DNA from: Pseudomonadota bacterium
GTDB taxonomy: Bacteria > Pseudomonadota > Alphaproteobacteria > Reyranellales > Reyranellaceae
Assembly (NCBI GenBank): GCA_018240685.1
Contig: JAFEFG010000016.1
Coordinates: 1 to 56,738 of the forward strand
DNA length: 56,738 nt
Reading direction: 5' to 3'
Shown here piece after piece: positions 1-9,970 of this stretch (its first letter is position 1; each line of letters begins with the position of its first letter). A model generated the notes under the pieces. The model saw nothing but the letters and a program-made list of their open reading frames with translations, did not search any database and was not told the origin of the DNA. The translations under genes were made by a program, and so were the position numbers.

Positions 1-644
1 CGATCGAACACGAAGCGCGGCAACCGGCGCTCGCGCAGCGTGCGGCAGAAGTAGCAGGCGTCCCCGGTGAGCACGACCTCGCCCTTCTCGGTGCGGACCT
101 TGAGGGACTGGTGTCCCGGCGTGTGGCCGTAGGTCGGGAGGCAGACCACGCTGCCATCACCGAACAGGTCGTGCTCGCCGTCGACCTGCTTCACCGGATG
201 GCCGTGATCGAAATCGGCCCTGAAGAAGCCGACCTTGGCGGCGAGATCGGGATCGTTGGCGGCCTGCCATTCGCGCTTCTGCACGACCATCGTCGCGTTG
301 GGCACCAGTTCGTTGCCGCCGGCGTGATCGAAGTGCAGGTGGGAGTTGACGATGTAGTCGACCTTGCCGGGGTCGCGGTCGACCGCCTGCAGGCGCGAGC
401 CGATGTCGTCTTCGGCGCCGTAGTGCTGGAAGCCGAAGATCTTTGCCACGCGCTCGCCGAGGCGGCGGGCGGGATCGGTGCGGCACTCGGGATGCATGCC
501 CGTGTCGAACAGCACCCGCCCCTTGGCGTGCTCGATCAGATAGGAGGGCACCGGCAGCGCGACCTCACCCTCCTCCCCCTCGATCATGTCCTTCAGCCGC
601 CCGACGAGGCGGCCGCAGGTCAGTGCATAAAGCTTCGCGGTCAT
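1..644 (-). CDS. MBL-fold metallo-hydrolase, N-acyl homoserine lactonase-like (partial, 3' end outside window)
   Basis: The reading frame starts with ATG at 644 and runs off the left edge after about 214 codons without a stop. Residues 102-107 read HLHFDH, the zinc-binding HxHxDH signature of the metallo-beta-lactamase fold. A GHTPGH segment and a TGDA segment further on supply the next His and the bridging Asp in the right order. This spacing and the N-terminal layout match the AHL-lactonase-like branch of the superfamily, which opens lactone rings, but substrate cannot be read from sequence. There is no signal peptide, so it is probably cytosolic. It is divergent from the GH15 gene across 151 bases. 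No luxI or luxR gene is in the window, so a quorum-quenching role is only a possibility. Confidence 0.8.
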   Translation of the reverse strand, partial: MTAKLYALTCGRLVGRLKDMIEGEEGEVALPVPSYLIEHAKGRVLFDTGMHPECRTDPARRLGERVAKIFGFQHYGAEDDIGSRLQAVDRDPGKVDYIVNSHLHFDHAGGNELVPNATMVVQKREWQAANDPDLAAKVGFFRADFDHGHPVKQVDGEHDLFGDGSVVCLPTYGHTPGHQSLKVRTEKGEVVLTGDACYFCRTLRERRLPRFVFD

Positions 645-795
645 AACGGCACGCTAGCACAGGAAGTCGCAGGAACCGAAGCGATCGGCTCGGCGTTCCG
701 GCCCCGACCGGAACATCGATCCGACCGATGGCGACGGCGCGCGTCGGAGGCTATCATGCATGCATGCGGGCAAAGGACTTCCGAGCCGACGGCGC

Positions 796-2652
796 ATGAG
801 CGCTCCGATCGAAAGCTACGGCATGATCGGCGACTGCCGGACGGCAGCGCTGGTCGGCAAGAACGGATCGGTGGACTGGCTCTGCTGGCCGCGCTTCGAT
901 TCCGATGCCTGCTTCGCCGCCCTGCTCGGCGGCCAGAGCAACGGCTTCTGGCTGATCACGCCCAACGAGGCCGTGCGCGCCGTCCGGCGGCGCTATCGTC
1001 CCGATACGCTCATTCTCGAGACCGAGTTCGAAACCGCGAGGGGACGGATCACCCTGATCGACTTCATGCTGCCCGACAGCCCCTCGTCAGACCTGATCCG
1101 CATCGTGAGGGGCGATGCGGGCGAGGTGCCGGTATGCATGGAACTGATGCTGCGCTTCGGCTACGGCGCCACGACACCCTGGGTGACGCGGCTGGAAGGC
1201 GGCGCGATGCGGGCCGTCGCCGGTCCCGACATGGTCGTCCTGCGCACGCCGGCCTCCTTTCGCGGCGAGAACTTCAAGACCATGGCGCAATTCGTGCTCG
1301 CCGAAGGCCAGTCGATTCCCTTCGTGCTGAGTTACGGGCCCTCTCACCTGCCCGTCCCTGCACCCGTGGATCCCTACGACTCGCTCCAGAAATGCGAGAA
1401 GTTCTGGTGCGACTGGACAGCGCGGACCAAGACCGACGGTATTCATACCGAGGCGATCAAGCGCTCGCTGATCACGCTCAAGGCCCTGACCTTCCTGCCG
1501 AGCGGCGGCATCGTCGCCGCTCCCACGACCTCGCTGCCCGAACGGTTCGGCGGTGTGCGCAACTGGGACTACCGTCTGTGCTGGCTGCGCGACGCGACGC
1601 TCACCCTGCTCGCGATGATGGAGGCCGACATCTACGACGAGGCGGCGGCCTGGCGCGACTGGCTGCAGCGCGCGGTCGCCGGAGCGCCGGCCGAGATGCA
1701 GATCATGTACGGGCTGCGCGGCGAACGAAGGCTCACCGAATGGATCGCCGACTGGCTGCCCGGCTATGCGGACTCGCGGCCCGTGCGCATCGGCAACGCC
1801 GCCCACCAGCAGTTCCAGCTCGATGTCTATGGCGAACTGATCGACGTGTTCGAGCGATCTCGCCGGCGCGGCCTGGCCGCGGCCGAGGAAGGGTGGGAAC
1901 TGCAGCGCTCCCTGGTCGACCACGTCACCCAGGTATGGCGGAACCCCGACAATGGCATCTGGGAGACACGCGGTCCGCAACGGCACTTCGTCCACTCGAA
2001 GGTCATGGCCTGGGTGGCGCTCGATCGCGGCATCAAGAGCGTCGAGACGCATGCGCTCGAAGGCCCGGTGAAGGACTGGCGTGCGATTCGCGACGACATC
2101 AGGAACGAGGTCCTCGACAGGGGCTTCGACAAGACCCGCAATACCTTCCGCGCCGCCTACGACAGCGACCAACTCGATGCCAGCCTCCTGCTGCTGGCGC
2201 ACACCGGCTTCATCGATGCCGACGATCCCCGCTTCGTCGGCACCGTCGAGGCCATCGAGCGCGAGCTGCTGCGCGACGGATTCGTGATGCGGCACAACAT
2301 GAGCGAGGCCGACGAGGGCCTGCAACCGGGTGAAGGCGCCTTCCTCGCCTGCAGCTTCTGGCTCGCCGATGCCTACATGTCGATCGGCCGCCATGCCGAC
2401 GCCGAGGCGCTTTTCCTGCGCCTGCTGGCCGTGCGCAATGACCTCGGCCTGCTCGCGGAGGAATACGATCCCCGCGAAGGGCGCCTGCTGGGCAATTTCC
2501 CGCAGGCCTTTTCCCACATCGCCCTGATCAACACCGCCTTCAGGCTGTCGCGCAGCCGCGAGGCCCGGCCCGAAACGGCGAAGCCCGGTTCGACGGAAAG
2601 CGCGGCGCCGGCCGGCCTCAGCCGTCCAGCATCTTCTTCAGGATCTCGTTGA
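796..2652 (+). CDS. Glycoside hydrolase family 15 protein (glucoamylase/trehalase-like)
   Basis: This 618-residue protein has the full length of bacterial GH15 enzymes, which release glucose from alpha-glucans or cleave trehalose by inversion. The N-terminal ESYGMIGDC and [13 protein letters not shown] segments are typical of the trehalase-like branch. The (alpha/alpha)6 catalytic part contains [11 protein letters not shown], an acidic residue E315 followed by the segment [11 protein letters not shown] near residue 330, and EEYDP at 555-559, where the general base is expected. The ATG at 796 is chosen because the family begins with this motif, while an upstream in-frame ATG at 760 adds only a basic leader. 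No signal peptide is seen, so it likely works on cytosolic trehalose or glycogen. The last 35 residues are low-complexity, and the 3' end overlaps the convergent gatB by 35 bases. Confidence 0.88.
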   Translation: MSAPIESYGMIGDCRTAALVGKNGSVDWLCWPRFDSDACFAALLGGQSNGFWLITPNEAVRAVRRRYRPDTLILETEFETARGRITLIDFMLPDSPSSDLIRIVRGDAGEVPVCMELMLRFGYGATTPWVTRLEGGAMRAVAGPDMVVLRTPASFRGENFKTMAQFVLAEGQSIPFVLSYGPSHLPVPAPVDPYDSLQKCEKFWCDWTARTKTDGIHTEAIKRSLITLKALTFLPSGGIVAAPTTSLPERFGGVRNWDYRLCWLRDATLTLLAMMEADIYDEAAAWRDWLQRAVAGAPAEMQIMYGLRGERRLTEWIADWLPGYADSRPVRIGNAAHQQFQLDVYGELIDVFERSRRRGLAAAEEGWELQRSLVDHVTQVWRNPDNGIWETRGPQRHFVHSKVMAWVALDRGIKSVETHALEGPVKDWRAIRDDIRNEVLDRGFDKTRNTFRAAYDSDQLDASLLLLAHTGFIDADDPRFVGTVEAIERELLRDGFVMRHNMSEADEGLQPGEGAFLACSFWLADAYMSIGRHADAEALFLRLLAVRNDLGLLAEEYDPREGRLLGNFPQAFSHIALINTAFRLSRSREARPETAKPGSTESAAPAGLSRPASSSGSR

Positions 2653-4066
2653 CGGCCTTGGGGTTGGCCTTGCCGCCCGTGGCCTTCATAACCTGACCCA
2701 CGAACCAGCCGAACATGGTCGGCTTGGCCTTGTAGGCCGCGACCTTGTCGGGGTTGCCGTCGATCACGGCCCTGGCCGCCGCCTCGATGGCCCCCGTGTC
2801 GGTCACCTGCTTCAGGCCCCGCTCCTCGACCAGCACAGCCGGGTCCTTGCCCGTCTCTTCCATGGCGACGAACAGGTCCTTGGCGATGCGCCCGGAGATG
2901 GTGCCGTCCGCCTGCAGATCCAGGAGCTTGCCGAGATGCTCGGCGCTGATCGGCGACTGCACGATCGACAGGCCGCGCCGATTCAGCATGGCGAAGAAGT
3001 CGCCGGTGACGAGCTTCACCGCCTCCTTGCCGTCGCGCCCCTTGGCCACGGTCTCGAAGAACTCGGCCGTCTCGCGCTCCGCCACCAGCACGCCGGCGTC
3101 GTAGGGGGTCAGCCCGTATTCCTTCATGAAGCGCGCCTTCTTGGCGTCGGGCAGTTCGGGAAGGCTCGCCTTGATGCCGTCCACGAATTCCTGCTTCAGC
3201 ACCAGCGGCAGCAGGTCCGGATCCGGGAAGTAGCGATAGTCGTGCGCCTCTTCCTTGGAACGCATGGAGCGCGTCTCGCCGCGCCCGGAATCGAACAGGC
3301 GGGTCTCCTGTACGATCTTGCCACCGCCCTCGATGATCTCGACCTGGCGCCGCGCTTCGTACTCGATCGCCTGCTTCACGAAGCGGATCGAGTTGACGTT
3401 CTTGATCTCGCAGCGCGTGCCCAGCGCATCGCCGGGCTTGCGCACCGAGACGTTGACGTCGCAGCGCATGGAGCCTTCGTCCATGTTGCCGTCGCAGGTG
3501 CCGAGATAGCGCACGATCGAGCGCAGCTTGGTCAGATAGGCCGCCGCCTCGTCGGCCGAGCGCATGTCCGGCTTGCTGACGATCTCCATCAGCGCCACGC
3601 CGGCCCGATTCAGGTCGACATAGGTCTGGCTGGGGTGCTGGTCGTGCAGGCTCTTGCCGGCATCCTGCTCCAGGTGCAGCCGCTCGATTCCCACCTTGCA
3701 GGTCCCGCCGCCTTCGAGATCGATCTCGATCTCGCCCTCGCCGACGATCGGGTCCTTGTACTGCGAGATCTGATAGCCGGCCGGGAGGTCGGCATAGAAG
3801 TAGTTCTTGCGGTCGAATACCGAGCGCAGGTTGATCCTGGCATTCAGCCCCAGCCCCGTGCGGACCGCCTGCTCGACGCAGCGCTCGTTGATCACCGGCA
3901 GCATGCCGGGCATGGCGGCGTCGACCAGCGACACCTGCGTGTTGGGGTCGGCCCCGAACGCGGTCGGAGCGCCGGAGAAGAGCTTGGCCTCGGAGATCAC
4001 CTGGGCGTGGACTTCCAGCCCCAGCACGATCTCCCAGTCGCCGGTTTCGCCTTTGATGAGTGACAT
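2618..4066 (-). CDS. gatB: Asp-tRNA(Asn)/Glu-tRNA(Gln) amidotransferase subunit B
   Basis: This 482-residue protein is a full-length GatB. It phosphorylates the acyl group of misacylated Glu-tRNA(Gln) or Asp-tRNA(Asn), which GatA-derived ammonia then amidates. Family hallmarks are the start [12 protein letters not shown], the segment [28 protein letters not shown], and [20 protein letters not shown], followed by the helical and YqeY tRNA-binding part at the C terminus. The start ATG at 4066 gives the usual N terminus. In most Alphaproteobacteria gatB directly follows gatA, but here gatA lies almost 11 kb upstream on the same strand, with unrelated genes between. gatB must therefore have its own promoter in the 275-base region at 4067-4341. 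All conserved blocks are intact, so it is expected to work. Confidence 0.97.
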   Translation of the reverse strand: MSLIKGETGDWEIVLGLEVHAQVISEAKLFSGAPTAFGADPNTQVSLVDAAMPGMLPVINERCVEQAVRTGLGLNARINLRSVFDRKNYFYADLPAGYQISQYKDPIVGEGEIEIDLEGGGTCKVGIERLHLEQDAGKSLHDQHPSQTYVDLNRAGVALMEIVSKPDMRSADEAAAYLTKLRSIVRYLGTCDGNMDEGSMRCDVNVSVRKPGDALGTRCEIKNVNSIRFVKQAIEYEARRQVEIIEGGGKIVQETRLFDSGRGETRSMRSKEEAHDYRYFPDPDLLPLVLKQEFVDGIKASLPELPDAKKARFMKEYGLTPYDAGVLVAERETAEFFETVAKGRDGKEAVKLVTGDFFAMLNRRGLSIVQSPISAEHLGKLLDLQADGTISGRIAKDLFVAMEETGKDPAVLVEERGLKQVTDTGAIEAAARAVIDGNPDKVAAYKAKPTMFGWFVGQVMKATGGKANPKAVNEILKKMLDG

Positions 4067-4341
4067 GACCTGTTAATAGGGCGACGGGTTCGCCCGGATC
4101 AAGGACCACTTCATTTTGTATGCCGCAGGCAGCCTCCCATTAAATAAATGGCGGGAAAATGGCTGCGGGCGACGGCGATGCCAGATGTTGTGGCAACGGA
4201 TGGCCGCCCGCACCGCCATTCTAGGCCATCCGCGCCGCCGGCCCGATTCCGGTCGCCAGCCCCCAACACCGGGCTTTTCGATGCACAACGCATGCAGTAG
4301 GGTCCGCCCCAATAAGACCAAACCGGACAGGGAGAGAAGAT

Positions 4342-5319
4342 ATGACCGTCGTTCGTCGGCGCTCGGTGCTGGCTGGCACCGCAGCCGCCCTTTTTGCTGC
4401 GCCCGCCATCGTGAAGGCCGAGGGCGAGTGGCCCCGGGGGCCGCTCAAGATCATCGTCCCCTTCCCGCCCGGCGGCTCGGCCGACCCGGTCGCCCGCATC
4501 CTGCAGGCCAAGCTGATCGAACTTACGGGCTGGAACATCGTCGTCGAGAACAAGCCCGGCGGTACGGGTGTGGTGGGGGCAGCGGTGGTGGCGAAGTCGC
4601 CGCCCGACGGCCAGACCTGGATGCTGACCTTCGACAGCCATATCCTCAATCCCGCCTTCGCATCGAACCTGCCCTACAAGGACTCCGAGCTGTCCAACGT
4701 CATGCAGGTCGGACGGACGCCTCAGGTCGTGGTCGCCCACCCTGACCGTCCCTACAAGACCTTCGCCGAAGCGGTGGCCGATGCGAAGAAGCGGCCCGGC
4801 AAGGTCAGCATGGGAGTTCTGGGCACCAGCCAGGCGCTGGTGCTGATGACGCTCCTCAAGAGGGAGAACGACGTCGACCTCAATCTGATCCCCTACAAGG
4901 GCGGCGGTCCGCTCAACCAGGACATCCTGGGCGGCGTCACCGACGTGGCGATCGGCAGCCTCACCTCGCTCAGCCCGCATATCCGCGCCAACAAGGTGCG
5001 CGCCATCGGCGTCACCAGCGACAAGCGCACGCCGGCCCTGCCGGATACGCCGACCCTGCTCGAGCAGGGTCTCAAGACCTATCCGTCCTACTCGTGGTGG
5101 GGCATCTATGCGCCCACGGGAACGCCGCGTCCCATCGTCGACCGCATGCATGCCGAGCTTGTCAAAGCCGCCCATGCGCCCGACGTGACGAAGAAGTTCG
5201 TCGAGCAGTTCAACATGGAGATCCTGACGACCTCGCCGGAGGATTTTGCCGCCTACCAGAAGAGCGAGCAGGACCGCTGGTTCAAGGTCATCAAGGACAA
5301 CGACATCAAGGGCGACTGA
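4342..5319 (+). CDS. Tripartite tricarboxylate transporter-type (Bug/TctC) periplasmic binding protein
   Basis: This 325-residue protein is of the Bug family of extracytoplasmic solute receptors, which bind carboxylates and similar small acids. It starts with a twin-arginine-like signal (VRRRSVLAGTAAALFAAPAIVKA), then PLKIIVPFPPGGSADPVAR, the canonical Bug opening, and later the segments VVENKPGGTGVVGA and PYKGGGPLNQD. GGGAGA-type spacing before the ATG is present (agggagagaag). No TctA or TctB membrane subunits are nearby, as is common for this expanded family, so the receptor is an orphan and its ligand is unknown. It is convergent with the sulfatase gene. It sits within the block that separates gatB from gatA. 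Confidence 0.9.
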   Translation: MTVVRRRSVLAGTAAALFAAPAIVKAEGEWPRGPLKIIVPFPPGGSADPVARILQAKLIELTGWNIVVENKPGGTGVVGAAVVAKSPPDGQTWMLTFDSHILNPAFASNLPYKDSELSNVMQVGRTPQVVVAHPDRPYKTFAEAVADAKKRPGKVSMGVLGTSQALVLMTLLKRENDVDLNLIPYKGGGPLNQDILGGVTDVAIGSLTSLSPHIRANKVRAIGVTSDKRTPALPDTPTLLEQGLKTYPSYSWWGIYAPTGTPRPIVDRMHAELVKAAHAPDVTKKFVEQFNMEILTTSPEDFAAYQKSEQDRWFKVIKDNDIKGD

Positions 5320-5360
5320 CGTCGCCCCCGCTGCCGGTCAAGATGGTGGAGATCGATGCA

Positions 5361-5387
5361 GGGCGCGCCGCCGAAGCGGCGCGTCCC
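5361..5387. terminator. GC-rich hairpin between convergent genes
   Basis: Two arms of 11-12 bases (gggcgcgccgc and gcggcgcgtccc, one bulged base) flank a cgaa tetraloop. It lies between the stop codons of the binding-protein gene and the sulfatase gene. There is no T-run on either side, so it may stop or stabilise transcripts rather than act as a classical intrinsic terminator. Confidence 0.45.
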
Positions 5388-5403
5388 GCGATCGCCGAGG
5401 CCA

Positions 5404-7014
5404 TCACCGGTTCGGCGTCAGCTCTTCCATCTCGGTCAGGCGCTTGAGCGCGTTGGTGAGCTTCAGCGTGTTGTAGTTGATCCCGGCCGCGTTGAGGCTG
5501 CTGCCGTCCTGCATCGGATAGTCCCGAAGCGTCGTCAGGAACTTTCGGATGTAGCCCTGGGCCGGAACGAAGGTCCAGAGATTGTCCGCGTACCAGCGCA
5601 GGTAGCCGAGTTCCGCCTCGGCCGGTCCCTTCTCGAAGGGATCCGCGCGCAGGTTGACGATCAGCGGCCAGGACGGGATCGAGCGCGTGCCGGTGGCGAT
5701 GTTGCCGACCTGGGTCGCGAAGTGGATCTTCCAGTCCTGCACGCGGATCGCGTTCAGGTCGCCTTCCTGGCTGAAGTAATAGATCTCCTGCCGCGGCCCC
5801 TTCGCCGCCTCGCCCTTGAAATAGGGCATGAAGTTGTAGCCGTCGGGATGGATGCGCCAGGTCTTGCCGTTGGCCTTGTAGCCGTCCTTGCTCTCGAGCT
5901 TCTCGACCACGTCGGGCACGCCCGCCGCCGCCAGCAGCGTCGGCATCCAATCCTCTTGGGAAATGATGTCGTTGTAGACCGTGCCGGGCTTGATCACGCC
6001 GGGCCAGCGCACCAGCATCGGCACGCGGAAGCCGCCTTCCCACGTGGTCCCCTTCTCACCGCGGAAGGGCGTCGTGCCGCCGTCGGGCCAGGAGACGGTC
6101 TCCGCGCCGTTGTCGGTCGACCAGACGACGATGGTGTTGTCGGCGATGCCGAGGTCGTCGAGCTGCTTCAGGACCGCCCCGGTGATGTCGTCGAGCTCGG
6201 TCATGCCGTCGGCATAGATGCTGACGCCCGTCTTGCCGTAGCTCTCCTTCTTGAGGTGAGTCCAGATGTGCATGCGCGTGGTGTTCAGCCACACGAAGAA
6301 GGGCTTCTTGTCCTTCGTCGCCTTGTCGATGAACGTCTTGGCCGCGGAGTGGATCTCCTCGTCGATCGTCTCCATGCGCTTGCGCGTCAGCGGGCCGGTG
6401 TCCTCGATGCGCTGCCCGCCCTTGCCGTCGGCATAGGAATGCAGCACACCGCGCGGGCCGTACTTCTTCCTGAACTCCGGATCCTTCGGATAGTAGTAGG
6501 TCTCAGGCTCCTCCTCGGCGTTGAGGTGGTAGAGATTGCCGAAGAACTCATCGAAGCCATGCACGGTTGGCAGATGCTTATCGCGATCGCCGAGGTGGTT
6601 CTTGCCGAACTGGCCAGTCGCATAGCCTTGTTCCTTCAGCAGATCGGCGATGGTCGGCGTCCAGTCCGGAATGCCGTGGTCGGAGCCCGGCATGCCGATG
6701 GTAAGCAGGCCGGTGCGGAAAGGATGCTGGCCGAGGATGAACGAGGCACGTCCCGCCGTGCAGCTCTGCTGGGCATAGGAGTCGGTGAATAGTGCACCTT
6801 CCCTGGCGATGCGATCGATATTGGGTGTGCGATAGCCCATCAGGCCACGGCTGTAGGCGCTGACGTTGGTGATGCCGACATCGTCGCCCCACAGCACCAG
6901 GATGTTGGGTTTGCGCTGCGCAGTCTGCGCCAGCGTCGTCGGCGCTGCCCAGATCACGCTCGCCACGGCCAGTACGGCAACCGCGGCCAAACGCAGGATT
7001 CCCTTTTTCGGCAT
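5404..7014 (-). CDS. Secreted type I (formylglycine) arylsulfatase
   Basis: This 536-residue sulfatase hydrolyses sulfate esters. Residues 1-29 form a Sec signal peptide ending near TTLAQ, so it acts in the periplasm. Metal-binding D44 and D45 sit in LWGDDVG. C85 lies in CTAGR (85-89), a C-x-A-x-R variant of the C-x-P-x-R motif whose Cys is turned into formylglycine. GKNHLGD and later NGAE (in STDNGAETVSWPDGG) supply further active-site groups. An ATG at 7104 would give 30 extra residues, but the ATG at 7014 follows a strong GGAGGAG Shine-Dalgarno and directly begins the signal peptide. The gene is divergent from a LysR regulator starting 92 bases away, which probably controls it. No formylglycine-generating enzyme is in the window. 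The natural substrate is unknown. Confidence 0.92.
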   Translation of the reverse strand: MPKKGILRLAAVAVLAVASVIWAAPTTLAQTAQRKPNILVLWGDDVGITNVSAYSRGLMGYRTPNIDRIAREGALFTDSYAQQSCTAGRASFILGQHPFRTGLLTIGMPGSDHGIPDWTPTIADLLKEQGYATGQFGKNHLGDRDKHLPTVHGFDEFFGNLYHLNAEEEPETYYYPKDPEFRKKYGPRGVLHSYADGKGGQRIEDTGPLTRKRMETIDEEIHSAAKTFIDKATKDKKPFFVWLNTTRMHIWTHLKKESYGKTGVSIYADGMTELDDITGAVLKQLDDLGIADNTIVVWSTDNGAETVSWPDGGTTPFRGEKGTTWEGGFRVPMLVRWPGVIKPGTVYNDIISQEDWMPTLLAAAGVPDVVEKLESKDGYKANGKTWRIHPDGYNFMPYFKGEAAKGPRQEIYYFSQEGDLNAIRVQDWKIHFATQVGNIATGTRSIPSWPLIVNLRADPFEKGPAEAELGYLRWYADNLWTFVPAQGYIRKFLTTLRDYPMQDGSSLNAAGINYNTLKLTNALKRLTEMEELTPNR

Positions 7015-7106
7015 GCACTCCTCCCATCGGTACGGCGTCGGGTTTGTGCAGGCGAAGATAGGAAAAGTTCGATGCTTCACAATGCACCGTACGATACGCT
7101 GCAAGC

Positions 7107-8060
7107 ATGGAACTTGACGTCAAGCTGATGCGATATGCGGTCGTTCTCTCGCGTCACCGCCACTTCGGACGGGCCGCCAAGACCCTCGGCATCAGTCAGC
7201 CGGCGTTGAGCCGGGGCATTGCAACGCTCGAAAGAAAAATCGGCGTGCGTGTATTCGAACGGTCTCGCCGCGACGTCACCCCCACTCCCGCAGGCGAAGA
7301 TGTCCTGCGCATGGCCGACGAACTGGTGGCGCGCCTCGACGGCATGAGTAATCGCCTGAAGCTCGTGCGCGATGGACGCGAAGGGAGGCTACGGGTCGCC
7401 TCCGGCGCCTTCGTCCACGACATCGCCGTCCGCCCTGCTGCGGCTGAATTCATCCAGGCGAGTCCTGCGATCAGGCTGGAGCTGCTGGAACGCGAATGGC
7501 ACGGCGTCCTCGAGACCCTGATGTCCGATCGGGCCGATTTCGCCATCATGGACCCCCTTCAGATCAGCAGCGTGCCGACACTGCGTGTGGAGACGCTCGG
7601 CAGGCTGCAGGCGAGCTACGTCTGTCGCGCCGGCCATCCGCTGCTCGACCAACGTGCGCTGCAGGTCTCGGACTTCGCGCGATTCCCCTTCGTTGCGACC
7701 GGGCTGCCCTCGAGCCGTGTCGGATTGATCAAGGATCTCGATTCCGGCGCCTCTATCGACACGACGACCGGCAGCATCCTTCCCTCGATCGCCGTCTCCT
7801 CCTGCCGCAGCATGTTCGAAATCGCGGCGGCTACGGACGCCATCACGCTCGGACATCCGAGCCAGATCGAAGCGGATCTCGCAGGCGGTCGGCTGGCCAT
7901 CCTCGATGTTCCGGCGAAGGAGAAGGTCTTCGTCGATTTCGCCGTGGTCTACAAACGCGAACGCACGCTCATCCCGGCGGCAAAAACGTTCATTGCCCTG
8001 CTGCGCCGACGCCTGCGGCAGATCGAGAGAAAAGAAGCACGGCCCACCAGCCGGCGCTGA
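7107..8060 (+). CDS. LysR-family transcriptional regulator, divergent from the arylsulfatase
   Basis: This 317-residue protein has a winged-helix domain at about 5-64 (HFGRAAKTLGISQPALSRGIATLE) and a LysR substrate-binding domain from about 90 to 300. It shares a 92-base divergent intergenic region with the sulfatase gene, the standard LysR arrangement for control of the neighbour in response to its substrate or product. The ATG at 7107 places the HTH at the usual distance from the N terminus. The C-terminal 15 residues are basic and not part of the fold. The inducer is unknown. Confidence 0.9.
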   Translation: MELDVKLMRYAVVLSRHRHFGRAAKTLGISQPALSRGIATLERKIGVRVFERSRRDVTPTPAGEDVLRMADELVARLDGMSNRLKLVRDGREGRLRVASGAFVHDIAVRPAAAEFIQASPAIRLELLEREWHGVLETLMSDRADFAIMDPLQISSVPTLRVETLGRLQASYVCRAGHPLLDQRALQVSDFARFPFVATGLPSSRVGLIKDLDSGASIDTTTGSILPSIAVSSCRSMFEIAAATDAITLGHPSQIEADLAGGRLAILDVPAKEKVFVDFAVVYKRERTLIPAAKTFIALLRRRLRQIERKEARPTSRR

Positions 8061-8115
8061 GGGGGCCGACGTATCGTCGGTATGGAAGGATGCAGCCGCG
8101 CATCCCCTCTCTCGA

Positions 8116-9837
8116 TCAAGCTTTGGCTTGCGGTCCCCGCACAAGTTTTCCAGGGAGCGCGCCAGTCGGTTCGCCGTCGCGATAAGTGACCGCGCCCGAC
8201 ACGATGGTGGCACGGTAACCTCGCGCGCGTTGCAGCAGGCGCTTGCCACCCGCGGGCAAGTCCCACTTCATCACTGGCGCTTCGAGTCCGAGCTTGTCGA
8301 AGTCGATCACATTGAGGTCGGCCTTGTAGCCCGGCGCGACAAGGCCGCGATCGTTGAGTCCGACGGCCTGAGCGTTGTCGCGCGTCTGCCGCCTTACGAG
8401 CCAGGAAACATCGAGCCGGCCGCTCCTGCGGTCGCGTCCCCAGTGAGCCAGCAACGTGGTGGGGAAGGAGCCGTCGGAGATCAGCCCGACATGCGCGCCA
8501 CCATCGCCAAGTCCAATGAGCGTGTGCGGGCTCTTCATCATTTCGCTGCAGCAGTCGAGATTGTAGGCAGCGTAGTTGGCGAAGGGCGCAAAGATGAAGT
8601 TCGTCCCTTCGCCCTCGATCAGGTAGTCATAGACTACCTCGCGCGGATCGCGGCCTTCACGGCGGGCGCGGGCACCGAACGAGCTTTCCTGCGGCGGTTC
8701 ATAGTCCGGCGGATCGCCAAGCGGGAACATGCGGTCGTAGTCGACCAGCCGGGCCGCCATCTCCGACCGCAGCGGCTCCTGCGACTCCTCAAGGATCTTC
8801 GCCCGGAAGGCAGGATCGCGCAGGATGGCCAGCCGTTCGGTCACACTCTTGTGCGCGACCGCCTTGTAGGAGTGGCACATCGAGAACGGGATCCGACTCG
8901 CCTGCAGCCCCTGCAGGACGCCGATCGGCCGCGGCGCCACCTGTGCCTTGACCCGATGGCCCTTGGCCGCCAGCCCCTCGACCAGGCCGAGCAGACGGCG
9001 CCACCCCTCGGGGCGGCTGTGCCGCTGCGCCAGGGATACCGAGAACGGTCGGCCGCTCGCCGTCAACAGGCGGTCGATCATCGCGAACTCGGTCTCCGGG
9101 TCGGGCACGTTGAAATCCGAAATGAACTCGATCGCGCCGGAACCCGCGTCCTTCATCCCGAGCGCGATGCCGAGCAGCTCCGCCTCCGAGGCACGCAGGG
9201 ACGGCGTCGGGTCGCCTTTCACCGTCCGATGGTTGAGCGTGCGCGAGGTCGAGAAGCCGAGCGCACCGTCGCGCATTGCCTGCGCCGTGAGCGCCCGCAT
9301 CTGCGCCACCTCCTCCTCTGTCGCCTCCTCCAGGCGCGCCGCCCGCTCTCCCATTACGAACACGCGCAGGGCACCGTGCGGAAGCTGGGCGCCGAGATCC
9401 ATGTCCCGCGGCCGCCGCTCCAGCACGTCAAGATACTGCCCGAAGGATTCCCACGACCAGTTGAGGCCCTCGTGCAGAGCGGCCCCCGGGATATCCTCGA
9501 CCCCTTCCATCAGTTCGACCAGGCGGTCGCGATCAGCCGGCCTCACTGGAGCAAAGCCGACACCGCAATTGCCCATGACGGCGGTGGTGACGCCGTGCCA
9601 GCTCGATGGCTGCAGGCGGGAGTCCCAAGTGGCCTGGCCGTCATAGTGCGTGTGGATGTCAACGAAGCCTGGCGTGACCAGCAGCCCTCTGGCATCGACT
9701 TCCTCGACGCCTCGGCCGCTCACGGCGCCGACAGCAACAATCCTGCCGTCCGCGACAGCCACCTCCGCTTCACGCAGGCCAGTGCCGGTTCCATCGGCGA
9801 CCGTACCGCCACGCACGACGAGATCGTGGTCTGCCAT
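8116..9837 (-). CDS. N-acyl-D-amino-acid deacylase family amidohydrolase
   Basis: This 573-residue cytosolic metal enzyme belongs to the amidohydrolase superfamily, D-aminoacylase branch, which removes acyl groups from N-acyl-D-amino acids or related amides. The metal site opens with H62 and H64 in GFVDIHTHYDGQ, followed by C91 in MGNCGVGFAP, a residue the D-aminoacylases use. GLGDGGAHVGLISDGSF near residue 460 carries the late catalytic Asp. The C-terminal small beta domain ends with GALPGKLVRG, typical of this family. The ATG at 9837 is preferred over one eight codons upstream because GGAGGA stands seven bases before it. The 3' end converges on the LysR gene across 55 bases. Substrate specificity cannot be told. 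Confidence 0.88.
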   Translation of the reverse strand: MADHDLVVRGGTVADGTGTGLREAEVAVADGRIVAVGAVSGRGVEEVDARGLLVTPGFVDIHTHYDGQATWDSRLQPSSWHGVTTAVMGNCGVGFAPVRPADRDRLVELMEGVEDIPGAALHEGLNWSWESFGQYLDVLERRPRDMDLGAQLPHGALRVFVMGERAARLEEATEEEVAQMRALTAQAMRDGALGFSTSRTLNHRTVKGDPTPSLRASEAELLGIALGMKDAGSGAIEFISDFNVPDPETEFAMIDRLLTASGRPFSVSLAQRHSRPEGWRRLLGLVEGLAAKGHRVKAQVAPRPIGVLQGLQASRIPFSMCHSYKAVAHKSVTERLAILRDPAFRAKILEESQEPLRSEMAARLVDYDRMFPLGDPPDYEPPQESSFGARARREGRDPREVVYDYLIEGEGTNFIFAPFANYAAYNLDCCSEMMKSPHTLIGLGDGGAHVGLISDGSFPTTLLAHWGRDRRSGRLDVSWLVRRQTRDNAQAVGLNDRGLVAPGYKADLNVIDFDKLGLEAPVMKWDLPAGGKRLLQRARGYRATIVSGAVTYRDGEPTGALPGKLVRGPQAKA

Positions 9838-9970
9838 GTCGTTCCTCCGATTTTGCTGCAAGTGTAACGCAATCGAAGGAAGGAGGGGATCAACCCCGTT
9901 CGCTCAGCGGCACTGGCCGGCCGTCAGGCAGGCTTGGCTACCGAAGTGACGGCCGCCGTCCAGCGATGAG

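Noticed and set aside
755..770. Repeated atgc units before the GH15 gene
   Set aside because: Only three short units; too little to call a repeat or a control site.
111..2333. Long plus-strand frame of 740 codons across the MBL and GH15 genes
   Set aside because: It shares no frame with the GH15 or MBL proteins and gives low-complexity Arg/Ala-rich sequence, as GC-rich shadow frames do.
7015..7106. LysR operator (T-N11-A) between sulfatase and LysR genes
   Set aside because: I found short partial dyads only and none clear enough to call.
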